In this document: positions 12,143-24,700 of the stretch, piece after piece
How the letters are laid out: each line of letters opens with the position of its first letter
Position numbering within the stretch: position 1 is the stretch's first letter
DNA from: Ceratothoa steindachneri
Lineage: Eukaryota > Arthropoda > Malacostraca > Isopoda > Cymothoidae
DNA length: 64,000 nucleotides
NCBI GenBank assembly: GCA_963969495.1
Contig: OZ018321.1
Coordinates: 191,216,985 to 191,280,984, forward strand
Direction: 5' to 3'
Program-made: the position numbers and the translations under genes
Notes under the pieces: generated by a model
The model's input: only the letters and a program-made list of their open reading frames with translations
Database searches by the model: none
What the model was told of the DNA's origin: nothing

Positions 12143-12171
12143 GGCGTCTGCCCACTTGGGCATAAGTCGCC
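12143..12171 (-). promoter_or_regulatory. 3'-terminal hairpin of J-family LINEs
   Basis: A 29-nt stem-loop lies just before the poly(A) tail: outer arms GGCGACT/AGTCGCC (one mismatch here), inner arms GCCC/GGGC. The same 29-nt structure is at 17914-17942, 24930-24958 and 41257-41285, always at the same distance from the tail. In non-LTR elements the RT binds the RNA 3' end for target-primed reverse transcription, so a role in template recognition is a reasonable inference. Confidence 0.7.
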
Positions 12172-12253
12172 GCAATCAAACAGCCTAGCTCTAAGCTACA
12201 TTAAAATAAAAATATGAAAACAAAACAACGATAAAAAGGGAAGATGACAACAA

Positions 12254-15200
12254 TTAGGAAGCAAGCTCAGGCGTCGGCGTGAGATCCCAAAACGGCGCAG
12301 GAGCGTGCGCCCTACAAAGAAAACAACAATAACAAAAACTGGTTAAATAGAAGGGAGAAGGCCGGCCTCGCCCCAAAAGTTGAAGTCCACCAGTCAAGGT
12401 GCACACACTCATCCCAAGTACAAGGGACAGGGGGTAGCGACCCCGGCCATCAGGGTACCAGGACAGGTAACCTGTGCGAAGATCACAGACTGGGACATTT
12501 GACAAGAATGTGCCGAACAGTCCGGGGGACAATGCAGTCGTCACAATAGGTCACAGGTGAGCTCTCCATCAAATGGCGATGGTCATATGAGTGTGCCCGA
12601 TTCGGAGATGACAGAAAGCAAACAGAAGCCGTCGCAGGATTGGGAGATAGGTCCATGGGAACAGTTGCGGAGCAATGGCACGCAACTTTAAGTTACCCTG
12701 GACCGTCTCCAGTCTTCTTTGCCAAGCAGTCCAAAGAGATGCCCGTATTCCTGCCATGTAGTCAGTGCGAGGAAGAGCGAAATGATGGTCGGGTCAACCG
12801 GTCCTAGCGGACACTTTGGCGCCATCATTGCCGCGGTCATTCCCAGAAATTCCTATATATCCAGGAACCCAGCAGAAGATAATCTTGACATCCACCCGGC
12901 TCACCAAAACCGTGGCATCACGGATATCGCGAACCAGGGAAGGCAGGGATTCCAATGCCCTAAGGGCACTCAGGGCGCTTTGTGCGACGCTATAGATCAC
13001 AATCCAGTCTCAGAACCGGGCACGTCGCGTAATCTCCTGTACTGAGTGGTGTATTGCAACCAGTTCGGCCGTGAAGAAAAATGCAGCGCCTGGCAAAGCC
13101 CCGCTGACTTCAAACAGAGATGATACAGCATGGAAGCCGACCCCCTCTTCGGACTTGGAGTCATCCGTATACACTGGCAATTCCAGCGTGACACAAGGTG
13201 TGCTCCAAAAAGGTCGAACGCAATACTCTCGGCGCTTTACAAGCTTTGGGAGCAGAGGCGTGGAGACAAATAGCCAAATATGGTACCCTCCAGGGTGGTG
13301 TCCTGGGCAAAACCAGGGGCGCCACCGACCCGAGAGCTATACCTAGCTATCGAAGGAGTTTTCAGACCCTAAACCCAAAGGGCTTAGGGTAAGACTGGCG
13401 TCTCTCGGCGGCCTAGGTACCGTCGAAATCACCTGCGAATGCAGTGAGAGCTGTTGGCGACTGAGGGAGGCACCGGGCTCGCGCGTACAGGGGAGTGATG
13501 CACTGTACGCGGCGTAAAGTGAGTGGCATCTCTCCAGCATCGACTAGTAGGCTCTCAATGGGGAAGGTGCGAAAGGCACCAGTCACCAGGCAAAGGCCGG
13601 TGTGGTGGATCGAATCCACCTTCCTCAATAAACGCTCGGTTGTGGATGTATAAAACTCGCATCCGTAGTCGCGCTTCGAACGAACAAAGGATCGATAAAA
13701 AAGTAAGGCAGTAGCCGGATCAGCGCCCCAAGCGCTGAACGTCACGGGGCGGAGAATATCCATCGCGCGGGTACAAGAGACCCTAAGGCTGCGAATATGA
13801 GCCTCCCGGGTGAAGCGTCGGTCAAATACAACACCAAGGAAACGGTGCGATTCAAACACTTCAAGGCGCACCTCATTAAGAAACAAATCTGGGTCGGGGT
13901 GGAGCCGTGGATGGCGGTAGAAATGCACCACTTTAGGATTGGCCAAGGAAAACCGAAACCTGTGCGCTTCGGCATAGCAAGAGACGCAGTTCAATGCCTG
14001 TTGGATTCGACGCTCCAGGGTTGGCATCTGGGCCGCGCCAAAGGAGATCGAAAGGTCGTTAGAGAGATTGGGCGGAAACCGGTCGGAGTAGAGTGATCTC
14101 TTCCCGGCTTGCGAAAGGCGAGCACAGTAGCGATTCGCAAGGAATCTGGGAAAAGACTCTCCACCCAGATCCTGTTGAACTAATTAACAGAAAGGCCATG
14201 CCTCGCTCACCCAGGTGTCGAAGCATGGCGTACGGGACATCGTCCGGGCGGTGTCCGCGCACGAAGCGAGCGGAGCGCAACTCACTCACAGTAAACTTGT
14301 CGTTGAAGGGTTCTCCGCCTCTGGAGGTAAAGTCCAGCCGGCGGCCTTCCACGACATGACCACGTGCATTGAATGCTGGCGGAGCAGCATCCCGGCTAGA
14401 GAATGCAGAGAAAGCGGTCGCGAAGGATTCCGCCACGGACGCGGAGTCCGAGATTGCATTCCCATTCTCCTGAAGAAGGGAGGGGGGTCCTGCGAGAACT
14501 TGCCCCGAATCCTTTTGACTCGATTCCACACATCTGCTAAAGGGGTCTTCCCGTTAAGTGAAGACACATATGCCCGCCAAGAAGAGCGGCGGGCGTGCTT
14601 CGAAATATACCGGAACCTAGTTCTAGCCCGACGAAATTCAGCGACAGTGAAAACGTTCGGGCGGCGCTTATAGCGGATGTAGGCATAACGCTTCTGTTTG
14701 AGGGCCATCTCACACTTGGCCGACCACTATGGGAGTGGTCGGCGTGCAAAACGGCCAGACGTCCTAGGAATAGTAGTCAGGCCCACGGCGATGAGGTTGC
14801 AGGAGAAGAACTCAACGGCCTGATCTACCGACCTAAACTCTTCAACTGAGATAGAGAATTCAGTCGTTTCAATGGGAAAGTGATCACTACCATGGAGGTC
14901 ATCGACCACCCCCCAATCAAAATCAGGCTGAGCATCCGAAGAGCACAAAGATAGATAAAGGCAAGAAAATGAAGCGGTTCTCGGACAGTGATGCGTAAAC
15001 TCGTCCACGTTTAGGATACCTATCTCAAGCTATTCGATCAGATCGGCAAGGACTTGTCCCTGGGGATTTATTGAGTAATCTCCCCGGAGAGGATGCCTGC
15101 CGTTCAGATCTCCAAGCAAGAGCACAGGCCTCGGCAACCGTGCCACGACGCAGCGGAAGACCCCGCGTCGAGGTCAGCTGACGGTGGGATGTACGCAGAA

Positions 15201-15500
15201 ATGATAGTATACCTCCTATCCAGGTGCAGCTGCACAGCCACTGCCTGAAAGGAGGTATCTAAAGAGAAAGGAAGAACGGAGACATCATGCCGGGTGTAAA
15301 CCACGCATCCCCCAGCCCGGCCATCCCGTGGTGGTGGGGTCGCAAGACCCTTATACCCCAGGAGGGAGGGCAGCGGGCACGCGCCTAGCATGGTCTCCTG
15401 CAAAAAGATAGCTAAGGGGAAACGGGACGAGACGAGCCCCGGAGTCCACGGCAATTCCATTGAAGGAATATGCTCTCCAGGCCTAGCTCGGAGGAGATGC
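12254..15500 (-). pseudogene. ORF2 of the long J LINE (APE endonuclease - RT - RNase H)
   Basis: Endonuclease: FLQETMLG, GCVVYTRHDVS and YTIISAYIPP (15460-15200), then GSDHFPI (about 14885). RT: GFRPIS near 14070 and the segment 14027-13413 with PDPDLFLNEV and FLGVVFDRR. The palm motifs are partly lost at about 14060, where 13-kb RT sequence joins directly to the N-terminal block. RNase H: IIFCWVPGYIGISGN (about 12835). The C-terminus carries a small Cys/His region. Frameshifts are scattered. ORF2 products nick target DNA and copy the RNA in place; this one cannot. Confidence 0.85.
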
Positions 15501-17885
15501 GGGGACCCTCCTCAAAGAGAAGACCCTCACGGGAATGGCCGTACACTTCCCGGAGGCAGAACCCCAGGCGCTGTTGGCCGGACAAAGCGCTGAAGGCGCT
15601 GTCACCTTCGAGGACTTATTGGGGAAGGTTGGGCTCGCCATGCGAGTCTTTTCCTCCCTCTGCCTCGAAACCTTAGGCGGACGTTGCGGCTTCGGAGGCG
15701 GGGGGCCCTCTTTTCGAGGAACCACCGTCTCCGAGCCCCTCGCTCCACCACTAGGCGGGGGCGAAGGAGCTGAAGCTCCTTTGTTGCTGTCGTCCTTTCG
15801 GGGAACAGCTTTAGGAACCCCGGAAGATGGTCTGGCGATCAACTTCAGGGATGTTGTCCCCTGTAAGTCTAACGACTCGGTGGAAGCGCGTGGCCGTTTC
15901 GCCTTGCGGGAAACGGTCACCCTGGGGGAAGAGGGGGGAGCCCTGGTTTTAGCCGGGGCTGGGTATGAACCCTTTTTGCCACCAGCTTTACCAGGGGAGC
16001 GCCCGGGTTGAGTAGAGCCCGCAGAAAGGCTCCGAATGGGTGCGGAAACAACCGTGCTCGTTGGCCCGGATGGGCCAGGAGCAGAGGGTGCCTTTCTAAC
16101 TATTTAGGCATATGATGTCCCAGGCAGAGCCGGGCATGCCAGGACCAAGTCCTTAGCCTCGCAGAATGAGATTTGATCCTGGGCCTGAACGGCCAGGATT
16201 TCTTTCTCAAGGAGATATGCACCACATTGCTTCGAAGAAGCAGGGTGCGGCTCTCCGCAATTGACACACTTGGCCACACATGATTAAGACTTATCGTGTG
16301 CGGCCTTGGAGCAATTTACACAGACTTCAGGTGCCCCCGACTTTGCACATCTACAAGATCAATTTGTATGGCCGAAGCGGTGACAGTAATAGCACTGCCA
16401 CGGCAGTGGCACGAATGCCTTGTTGCGGTAGTGGTACTAACCAGCATGCACCAACTCAGGGAGCTTGTCACAGTCGAACGTGACAAAGAGAGTGTAGGGG
16501 GTGGGTCTCGAGTCCCCTCCCAGTTTTCTCATCACACGTTCGACCTTGACCACCCCATGGTCGGCCAGCTCTAGGGTGATGTCCTCAATGGAGTAGTCAA
16601 TGAGTTCCCTCGCATAAACTACTCCTTTCACAAAGTTCATGGTAGAGTGCGGCGTCACACTCACCGGGGCGCCATGAAGTGTCCGAAGAGCACTAATGTT
16701 GGCCACCTCCGCGGGATTTCACGCATTCACCAGAAGGCTCCCGTTGAAGAAACGGGTCACCTTCGGCTCTCTACCAATTGCACTAGCTAATCCTCACTTC
16801 TGATGGATCATGTTGCCCTTGGCCAACATGGTGCCATCAGTGGGTTGAATAACGAGGAAGCGTTTGAAGCCAGCGGGCTCGAAAACGCCAGGTAACCTCT
16901 GAATGAGGGGCACCTATGTCATCGAGGCTCTGCCCTGTGCACTTTTGGTCTTGGTCAGGGGCTCCGCAACCAGGAGGGCAGAGGGGCCGAATGTGCTTGA
17001 TCGCTTTCCAAAGTGGCAGCAGACCCATCCGTCCCTGCAGCCCCAGCGGATGAAGTGGAGCCCCGAGTCTTCTTTGTCTTTTTTGTCCTTTTCTTTTTTG
17101 GAGAGGAGGGCGGGGAATGAACCCACTTCTCACCTCCGCCGGTAGAAGCCTCCTGGCCAGATGGACCGGCCTTAGCCAAGTCCTTCTCCGAAATGGAGAA
17201 GGTCCTGGTAGTCATAGGGGCACCTGTCGGAGGAGATCGCTCCCCTCCTTGTACTGCCTCATAAACCCTAGCCATTTGAGGAGGTCCTTGCATAGGGGTG
17301 GATTCGGGCTCAGTGTTTGGCGCTGAGCCGGGATTCCTCCCCATGGAAGGCCCTACCATCTGAGGCTGGGTTTCCTCAAGGACCATGTCTATCACAGGAG
17401 GGGTCTCCAGTTGGCCATCCCCTCCCAGGACATCGCAGGTCCCTTTGGCATCGTCACCAGTCTTGTGTGGGGAGGCACAGGCCTTGACCCTGGCAAGGTT
17501 TAATATTCTTTCCAGCAGGTCTTTTGAGGGAAGCGACCGAAGGGGCCTGGCTTCCCTCTCCCCCCTAAGGGGATTTGCCCTACCGAGCCGCTTCGATGGG
17601 GAGCAGCTGGCTTTCTTGGCAGTCCCCTTGGAAAGGAAAGAGGGGACTGCCGCTGGAAAAAGGGAGGTGCCCGAAAGCACCTCCAGAGAAGGGGGGGAGG
17701 GGGAGTCCCCTGCACCCGTAGGCGAAGGAGAGGAGTAAGTCTCCTCTCCGGTTAGAGAAATATGGAGGGTCCTCTGCGCAAGCACAGGGGGAGGGACCTC
17801 CATTTTTTCACTGGAGCTGCCCGAGGGCGGCTCCGGCATTTGTTGAGGGGAAATTGAAGGAGGGGGGGTTTTAGACTCATCATTT
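15483..17885 (-). pseudogene. ORF1 (Gag-like) of the long J LINE
   Basis: The Pro/Ser-rich N-terminus (17885-16955) is in one long frame. A central domain follows (16706-16437, VVYARELIDYSIEDITLELA), then three CCHC-type knuckles (about 16415-16230: CYYCHRFGHTN, CVNCSKAAHDKS, CVNCGEPHPASSKQC) and a basic Pro-rich tail to 15483. ORF1 proteins of Jockey/I-type LINEs bind the element RNA. Codons 1-3 of the ORF lie at about 19825 on the other side of the nested J copy, so that insertion split ORF1 just after its start. A stop and frameshifts also occur near 16100-16960. Confidence 0.8.
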
Positions 17886-19804
17886 TTTTTTTTTTTTAAT
17901 TAAGGGGCTATCTGGTGACTGCCGACTTAGGCATAAGTTGCCGTAAATAAACAGCCTAGTTCTAGGCTACTTTAAAAAATTGAACAGGAAAAAACAATAA
18001 AGACAAATAACAATAACAAAACAATAACAAAGCAATAAGAAAAACAATAACAAAAACAACAACAATTAAACTGGGTTAAATGAAAGGGAGAAGGCTGGCC
18101 TCCCCCAAAAAGTCAATAAGTCCACCAGTCAAAGTACACACACCCATCCCGAGTACAAGGGACAGGCGGTGGCGACCCCACCCATCCCGGTACCGGGACA
18201 GGTGTCGTGTGCGAAGATCACCCAGACTGGGACATTCGACAAGAATGTGCCGAACAGTCTGGGGGACGACGCAGTCGTTGCAATAGGGCGCAGGCGAGCG
18301 CTCCATCAAATAGCGATGCGTCACACGAGTGTGCCCGATTCGGAGACGACAGAAAGCAACCTGAAGCCGCCGCGGCATTGGGGGATAGGTCCATGGGAAC
18401 AGTCGCGGCGCAATGGCACGCAACTTTAAGTTCCCTTCGACCGTCTCCCATCTTCTTTGCCCAGCAGTCAGAAGAGCTGCCCCTATTCCTGCCATGTGAT
18501 CAGTGTGAGGAAGAGCGAAACGTGGGTCCGGTCGCAGAGTACTCGCGGACTCTTTAGCGCCCTCATCGGCGCGCTCATTCCCCGCAATTCCTACATGTCC
18601 AGGAACCGAGCAGAAGATAATCTCGACATCTGCCCGGCTCGCCAAAACCGTGGCATCACGGATTTCGCGAACCAGGGGATGCGGAGATTCCATTGGGAGG
18701 CGTCCCCTCGCCCCCATCGTGTGGAGAGTCTCCATGATACCGTATCGCCATGCGGTATCATAGGCCTTCTCCAGATCAAAAAACACCGTGGCGTAGTGCT
18801 GTCTACGAAGGAAAGCCTCGCAGACGGCATTTTCCAGTCGGAGCAGAGCATCCGACGTGGAGTGGAACTTACGGAAGCCGCACTGTGCAGAAGACAGATG
18901 GCCTCCGCTGTCCAGGAAAAAGGCTAATCTAACATTTACCAATTTCTCCCTCAACTTGCACACGCAAGAGGTTAGAGAGATTGGGCGGAAACCGGTCGGA
19001 GTAGAGTGATCTCTCCCCGGCTTGCGAAAGGCGAGCACAATAGCGATTCGCCAGGAGTCTGGGAGAAGGCCTTCCACCCAGATCCTGTTGAACAAATCTA
19101 ACAGAAAGGCCATGCCTCGCTCACCCAGGTGTCAAAGCATGGCGTACGGGACATCGTCCGGACCATGGGCGGTGTCCGCGCATGAAGCGAGAGCGGAACG
19201 CAACTCACTCACAGTAAACTTGTCGTTGAAGGATTCTCCGCCTCTGGAGGTAAAGTCCAGCCGGCGGCCTTCCGCGACATCACGACGTGCATTGAATGCT
19301 GGCGGAGCAGCATCACGGCTAGAGAATGCGGAAAAAGGGGTCGTTGTTTTAGGGGGAATTAAGGGGAGATGTTTTTTTTTTCATCATTGGGCATGGTGGC
19401 CTGGCAGTCCTTCGGCATGGCGGCTCCACCTTGAACACGGCGTAAAAAAGATAGATTTTGAAGGGGAGAGGAAAAGGGATGTGAGGAAGGTATGGGTGGG
19501 GATGAAGCAGGTTGTTAAAAAACCCCCATCCCGAACCGGAGCTGAGGGGTTAGGGAACAATGTCCCCTCCTCCCTCAGCCCCGATCCGGGGTGGTGTGCT
19601 TGAGAAGAATGTCAGCATCTACCCTGTGAAATTAGAGGCTGACCAGAGAAAGTTGTGGGAGAGGTTGTATGAAAAGCGACGAGGTAGGGAAGAAATCGGG
19701 CTATCTGAAGGAAGGAAGAGAGGCTAAGCTGGGGCCGGACGGAGCGCTGGATCCCGTCAGCATGGCGGCCAGGATGGCAAATCGCTGCGCCCCTTAAGGG
19801 GGGG
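17886..19804 (-). mobile_element. J-family LINE, internally deleted copy nested in ORF1 of the long J copy
   Basis: It is flanked by a 16-bp perfect TSD, TTTAGACTCATCATTT (17870-17885 and 19805-19820). It keeps both ends of the family: a 5' start like the outer element (CCTTAAGGGGCGCAGC), about 400 bp of 5' UTR, the first ORF1 codons near 19395, the 3' hairpin and a poly(A). Most of ORF1, the endonuclease and the first part of RT are missing (junction near 19345), and RT palm is fused to RNase H (near 18680). This is a LINE-derived non-autonomous structure. Confidence 0.85.
18076..19113 (-). pseudogene. RT-RNase H fusion frame in the nested J copy
   Basis: One open frame of 345 codons. Residues 1-145 are RT finger/palm (FNRIWVEGLLPDSW, GFRPISLTS, STSDALLRLENA, FFDLEKAYDTAWRYGIMETL). 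An in-frame deletion then removes the catalytic Asp pair and thumb and joins to RNase H (VEIIFCSVPGHVGIAGNERA) and the terminal domain with a Cys/His cluster (APYCNDCVVPQTVRHILVEC). The apparent first Met is internal. It lacks the catalytic centre, so it cannot be an active RT. The intact frame is likely due to recent insertion. Confidence 0.8.
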
Positions 19805-19828
19805 TTTAGACTCATCATTTGGCATGGT

Positions 19829-20599
19829 TGTGGTGGAGCGAATGTGAGTGTGTGTAAAAAGGGCCATTCTCCCACCCCTTTTCTCAATACCCTCTCCCTC
19901 CCTCTGTAAGAATGTGTGAGTGAATGGGAATGGGTTTGTTTTTTTTGTTTGTTTGTTTTTTATTGGTTAGCATGTTATTATAAGATGTTTTTTTTCTTTC
20001 CAGCTGCCATATTCTGGAAAGGACTTAGTGTCATATATCTTTATATAGCAAACAAAATATTACTAGTGTTGTTAAAGAAAGAGGGCTTAGAATAGCCACG
20101 CAAGAGTGATAAGATCACTTCACTTCCATCAAGCGCAGAGGTGCCAATTGTTAGGAAGTCATAGGCATTTTGCTCACTCGAGTGGCAGGTGGCTGAACGT
20201 CCCCCATCCCTCTTTGTACCATGTGAGGCCTTCTCTTTTCTTGTTTGTTAACTATATATTGACTGTTGTAGTCTGGATTTTTTTTGGTTGCTTGTTTGAT
20301 TTTTTTTAATTGTTCTTAGGATCAATTAATAATATAAATAAGTGGGACTTATTTTTTTTTCATATATATAGGAAACTTTAGCTGTATTTTTTGTGAATAG
20401 TAACGAGATCTCCAATATAATCGCCCCTCTCTATTATGTGAATATTTACCCCATATTTATGTAAATATTTTATTTTTTTGTAAGTAAAGGGACTGTATAT
20501 ACAATCCGTTTCATTCTCCTTCAATTTCTCACATCCGGATTAGTGTAGGAAGCGGGTTGGATCGATTGGGGGTTAGTCTAAATTTTTTGGCCCGCTACA
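19829..20599 (+). repeat. Solo Gypsy LTR nested at the J ORF1 start codon
   Basis: It starts TGTGGTGGAGCGAATGTGAG and ends GGCCCGCTACA (771 bp). It is flanked by TGGT on both sides (19825-19828 and 20600-20603), a 4-bp TSD, or 5 bp (ATGGT) if the LTR's last A is counted as target. Removing it restores the context of the ORF1 start of the long J LINE. It is closer to the LTR remnant at 2394-2901 than to the full-length element. Confidence 0.9.
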
Positions 20600-20824
20600 T
20601 GGTGACCCTCTTTTTATTACGGGATGTAACCGCTCATCACCTCTCGCAGTTGCCTGCACTGCAAGAGGTGCTTACAGGCCTGGCAGAGCCAGGCGCCGCC
20701 ATTTGGGACCACCCCTCCCATCATGGCTGCACCCCTTACGGGGGATTTTCCCTTCAAGGATGCAAAGATCATCAAGCCAGTGAGTCCGGATGTTTTATAA
20801 GTAGCATTCTGGAGGTAGTGTAGG

Positions 20825-20876
20825 GGGATGATGGGTGCTACTTTTAGATTCTTTTGTCATCCATTATGTTATGTTA
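20825..20876 (+). repeat. CR1-like 3' tail fragment
   Basis: GGATGATGGG, then TTTTGTCATCC followed by ATTATGTTATGTTA. This is a degraded copy of the hairpin plus (TTATG)n tail that ends the CR1-like elements at 50672-50740 and 51438-51500. Confidence 0.6.
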
Positions 20877-21550
20877 CAAAGTTTGGGGGGAGGAGGTCCT
20901 TGCTTCTCAGTCTGTGCTTTCAAATGATACTCATTTTGGTAATTATTAATAAAGGTCCAAACTCTAGTTCAAAAGAAAATATATTTTAATGTTACCTTTG
21001 ATGTATTTTATTTAAATGACATTTTTTTGTGCAAATACATTGAAGTCTACCAAACTTCTATGGTGGACAATAAAAAAAATGAGGTTTTATATAAGCAAAA
21101 CATCAAATGTATTTTTTACTGCTAAATATGGAATATACAGTCACATTGTCAATTAACATTGTATCCAGGGGTGTGGAGCTGGAAGAAATATATATGGTTC
21201 CGGTTCCACCTTTTTAAAATGTTTGGCTTCGGCTCTGACCCAATTAAAGTTAAAAAATCCAAATATAATAGAAGCGATATATGATAATACTCAATATTAA
21301 ATAAATGAATGAATGCAGTGTCAATTTTGATGTGCAGTAAAAAATACTCTTTTTAATAATACCTATTTAATATACAAATGAAAGGAAAATAATATGTAGA
21401 GAATTTTGAACAAAATTAGAACAAAATTTAAGACAAATTAAAATTCATTCCTTTTAAAAAATTGACAAAATTGAAATTGAAAATTATAAATAACAATTTG
21501 TCCTTAAAAATAAGATGACTTCTACTAAGTCTTCTTTCATTCATCATCAT
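20877..21550. other. AT-rich stretch without a gene
   Basis: No coding or structured repeat was supported. A run starting CAGGGGTGTGGAG at 21167 looks like a hAT-type terminus, but no partner end was found. Confidence 0.5.
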
Positions 21551-21769
21551 CATTTTTTTAAGGCTCCATACATGCTTGCATGTGTTGTTGTTGTTGTTGA
21601 TTTGGGCTGCTTGGATGGTAGTCACATGAGCCCTGCTGCAAGTAGTTTGTTGCATGTAGGTTACTTGGTCAAGTTATTTTAGATGGTACTTAATTAGTAA
21701 TAGTTGTGACTTAAGTTTATTGTTCATATTCTTGAGAGCTGTCCGCTGTTAGTGATGAATTTTGCCGTC

Positions 21770-24700
21770 TCATTGAGGATTTGTTGATGGATGGGGGGGG
21801 GGGGAGTTAAAACCTGCTCCATCTAGCAGGATTGCCAAGGTTAGCTGACGGATTCCCAGGCTTGATAGGAGGGCCTTCAATGTGATACGGAGGCTGGAGA
21901 AGCGGTGACAGTGTAGCAAGAAGTGTTCCACTGTCTCCTGATTCTGGCACCACCTGCAGTATGGGGAGCCTGTCAGGCGAAGTTTGTACCTGTGCTTGTT
22001 CAGGCCACAGTGTCCAGTCATCAGGCGGAATGGGGCCACATCCAGGTGATGGTGCTTGTGGCAGCTCCACGGTGCAGGGAAGGTGTCGCTGTGGATTTGT
22101 CCAAGGTTGGTTTCTTGTAACACAAGTCTAAGTTCAGTGTCCCACTTCTTCTTGATCTCTTTCCTGGTAAGAATTCGGGCATTGTGGTATTCAAGTTGGA
22201 GAGGTTCCTCTGTGTCTGGCACCGCCTCCCTTGTGGCTTGATCAACAATTTTGTTTCCCTGAATTCCAACATGTGACGGAACCCACTGCAGTGTGATCTG
22301 CCATCCTCCTTTTTGAGGTGTAGTTGTGCCTGTATCTTGTGCACCAGGGTAGTGTAGGTGCAGGTAAGCCTATTGGTAATTAGTGCCAGACTAGTTTGGG
22401 AGTCAGTGTAGAGTGGCTGGGTGGTAGCCTCCAGGTTCTGCAAAGTTTGGAGATGGAGAAGTAGACTGCAGATGATGAAATGCCCTTTTCTGGTGAGTGG
22501 GATCAGTCTGTAAAAACTGGGGTGTATGAGGAGTACAGCTCATTGTGCCTGTTGAGGAAAAGTTGCTGGGCAAGTTGGGGTGGGTCCATTCCCTTATGGA
22601 ACTTGAGGTCTAGGTGGAGGGAGATTTGGGATGCAAGATCGTACTGTGGTGAGACAGCTGAGTTTGGGCCTGGTATATGGGGCAGAGGGAGTGAGGCATC
22701 TTCAAGGATTGAGTGTGTTTATCTATCAGGGGGAGGTTCTTGATTGGGGCCAACTCCTGGAGACTTCAGGGCATCATTGAGCATTGTGGTGATTGGGTGG
22801 AGCTCTGGATGCCTTATAGACTGTGTTGGTTGCACATTTTCACATGGCGGGTGTGGGAGGAGTCCTGTTTCCACATGGAGGCAGGGGATGGGTGTGGATA
22901 TAAATGCCCCAAGAGCTATCCTCAGTGCGGTGCTCTGCACAGTATCCAGCTTTTTTTTAGGTTGGTAGGTGAAGCAGATCCATAAATGGCCACCCCGTAT
23001 TGTAATTTGCTGAGGATAAAGGTTCTATACAGCATGAGGAGTGTATTCCTGTCAGCTCCCCAGCTGATCCCATAAAACCCGCTTTATGACATCCATGCGC
23101 TTGAGGCAGGCAGTGCGGAGGTATGTGATGTGCTGCTTGAAAGTGAGGATGGGGCCGTCAAAAACTAGGCCTAAGAGACTATGTGATGTGACATATGGGA
23201 TGGCTGCCCTTTCTATGGTGATTGTTGGTAGCTGGGGAATCCTCTTCTTTGTGAAACACATGAGGTGGCTTTTCTGTGGATTTATCTTCATGTCCCATTG
23301 TGTTGTCCACTGGTGTAACAGGTTTATTGTTTCTTGCAACCCCTCTTGTGCCCATAGGAGTGTGTCAGCTCTGTGCAGTATGGTGATGTCATCTGCATAG
23401 ACTAACAGGGTGGACTGTGATGTTGGGATGTCTCTCATCAGGATGTTAAAGAGTGTGGGGCTCAGGACTGATCCTTGCGGTATGCCACACTGGAGTGGGT
23501 GTGAAGAGAAACTGTTTCCCACGGCAACTGAAAATGTCCTGAGGGTAAGGAAATCCTGGAACCATCTTAGGGCGGCACCATTCAATCCCATTATATAGTT
23601 TCTGAAGTATTTCCCCATGCAATGCTGTGCCAAACGCTCCCTGCAGGTCGATGAAAACTGTGAGGAGGACGGTTCGGGTCTGGTAGGCTCTCCTGATATT
23701 ATGTTCCATGATGAGGAGGAGGTCCTCTGTGCCTCCCTGAGGGCGGAAACCAAACTGGTATACTGGAAGAAGGTTGTTGTGTTCCAGCCACCACGTAGAC
23801 GAGTGTTGATTAGCCTCTCCATCAACTTGCCCAGACATGAGAGAAGACTGATGGGTCTATAGGAGTTGGGAAGCTTTGGATCCTTGTCTGCCTTTGGTAT
23901 GGGGATCAGCATTGCATGCTTCCACAGTGTTGGGATGTTCCTGAAGTCCAGCTTTGGTTGAAAAGTGTGAGAAGCTGGGCACATGCTGTGTTGGGAAGGT
24001 TGGTGATGAACTTATTAGGCAGTTGGTCTGACCCCACTGCCTTCCCTTTTTTCCCAGTCCAGTTCGTGGAGGGTAAGTGGAGATGACATGCTTGTTGAGG
24101 CATGCAGAATTTCTGGTGTTTGGGGTGGAGCCAAGAAAACAACAGGGTCTGGGAGGCCATAGATGGTGTTGTAGTGTGCAGCCAGTAGTTCCGCTTGTTC
24201 AGATGGACGTAGGACTCTTGTGTCTGGACATCTTAGGGGGAGAGAGGAAGGGGTGGGTCAACCAGACATGGCACGGATGAATTTAAATGTGAGCTGGACT
24301 GCTACGGAAGGATAGGGATGAACAATGGGTGATCCATGAGGCCTTTTTTGCATGGGCTATTGTTTTTCTCTTGACCGCGTCGAGTCTGCGATATGTGATT
24401 TGGTGGTGTAGGCAGGGACACTTCCTCCAGGTGCTCCAGGTTCTTTGCTGATCATGTACCACCATCTCACAGAGTTCATTCCACCATGGTACTTGAGGAT
24501 GGGGTCGCATGCACCGTTTGACTTTTTGAAGTGTTTGTGGCTTATTTCAGTCAGCTGTGTTGTTAGGTCAGCTGCCATGCTCTCGGTGTTTAGGGATGTG
24601 GGAGTTTGTATTGCGGCGGCATCTGCATTAAAAGCTTCCCATTTTCCTGTAATTAAGAGCCAGCATGGTCTCAGGGAGATTGGTGGGGGAGCATTGCCTC

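Larger units (their letters stand above)
12120..20745 (-). mobile_element. J-family Jockey-like LINE, long copy with two nested insertions
   Basis: In element order (right to left): 5' end near 20745 (CCCCCGTAAGGGGTGCAGCC), a short 5' UTR, ORF1 start near 19825, ORF1 to about 15483, ORF2 with APE endonuclease, RT and RNase H to about 12254, a 3' UTR with a 29-nt hairpin, and a poly(A) tail (poly T at 12120-12130). A smaller J copy (17886-19804) and a solo LTR (19829-20599) are nested in it. TSDs of the outer element were not found. Frameshifts make it non-functional. Confidence 0.8.

Noticed and set aside
21167..21260. hAT-type terminus CAGGGGTGTGGAG
   Set aside because: No second terminus or TSD, so it is left as unassigned.
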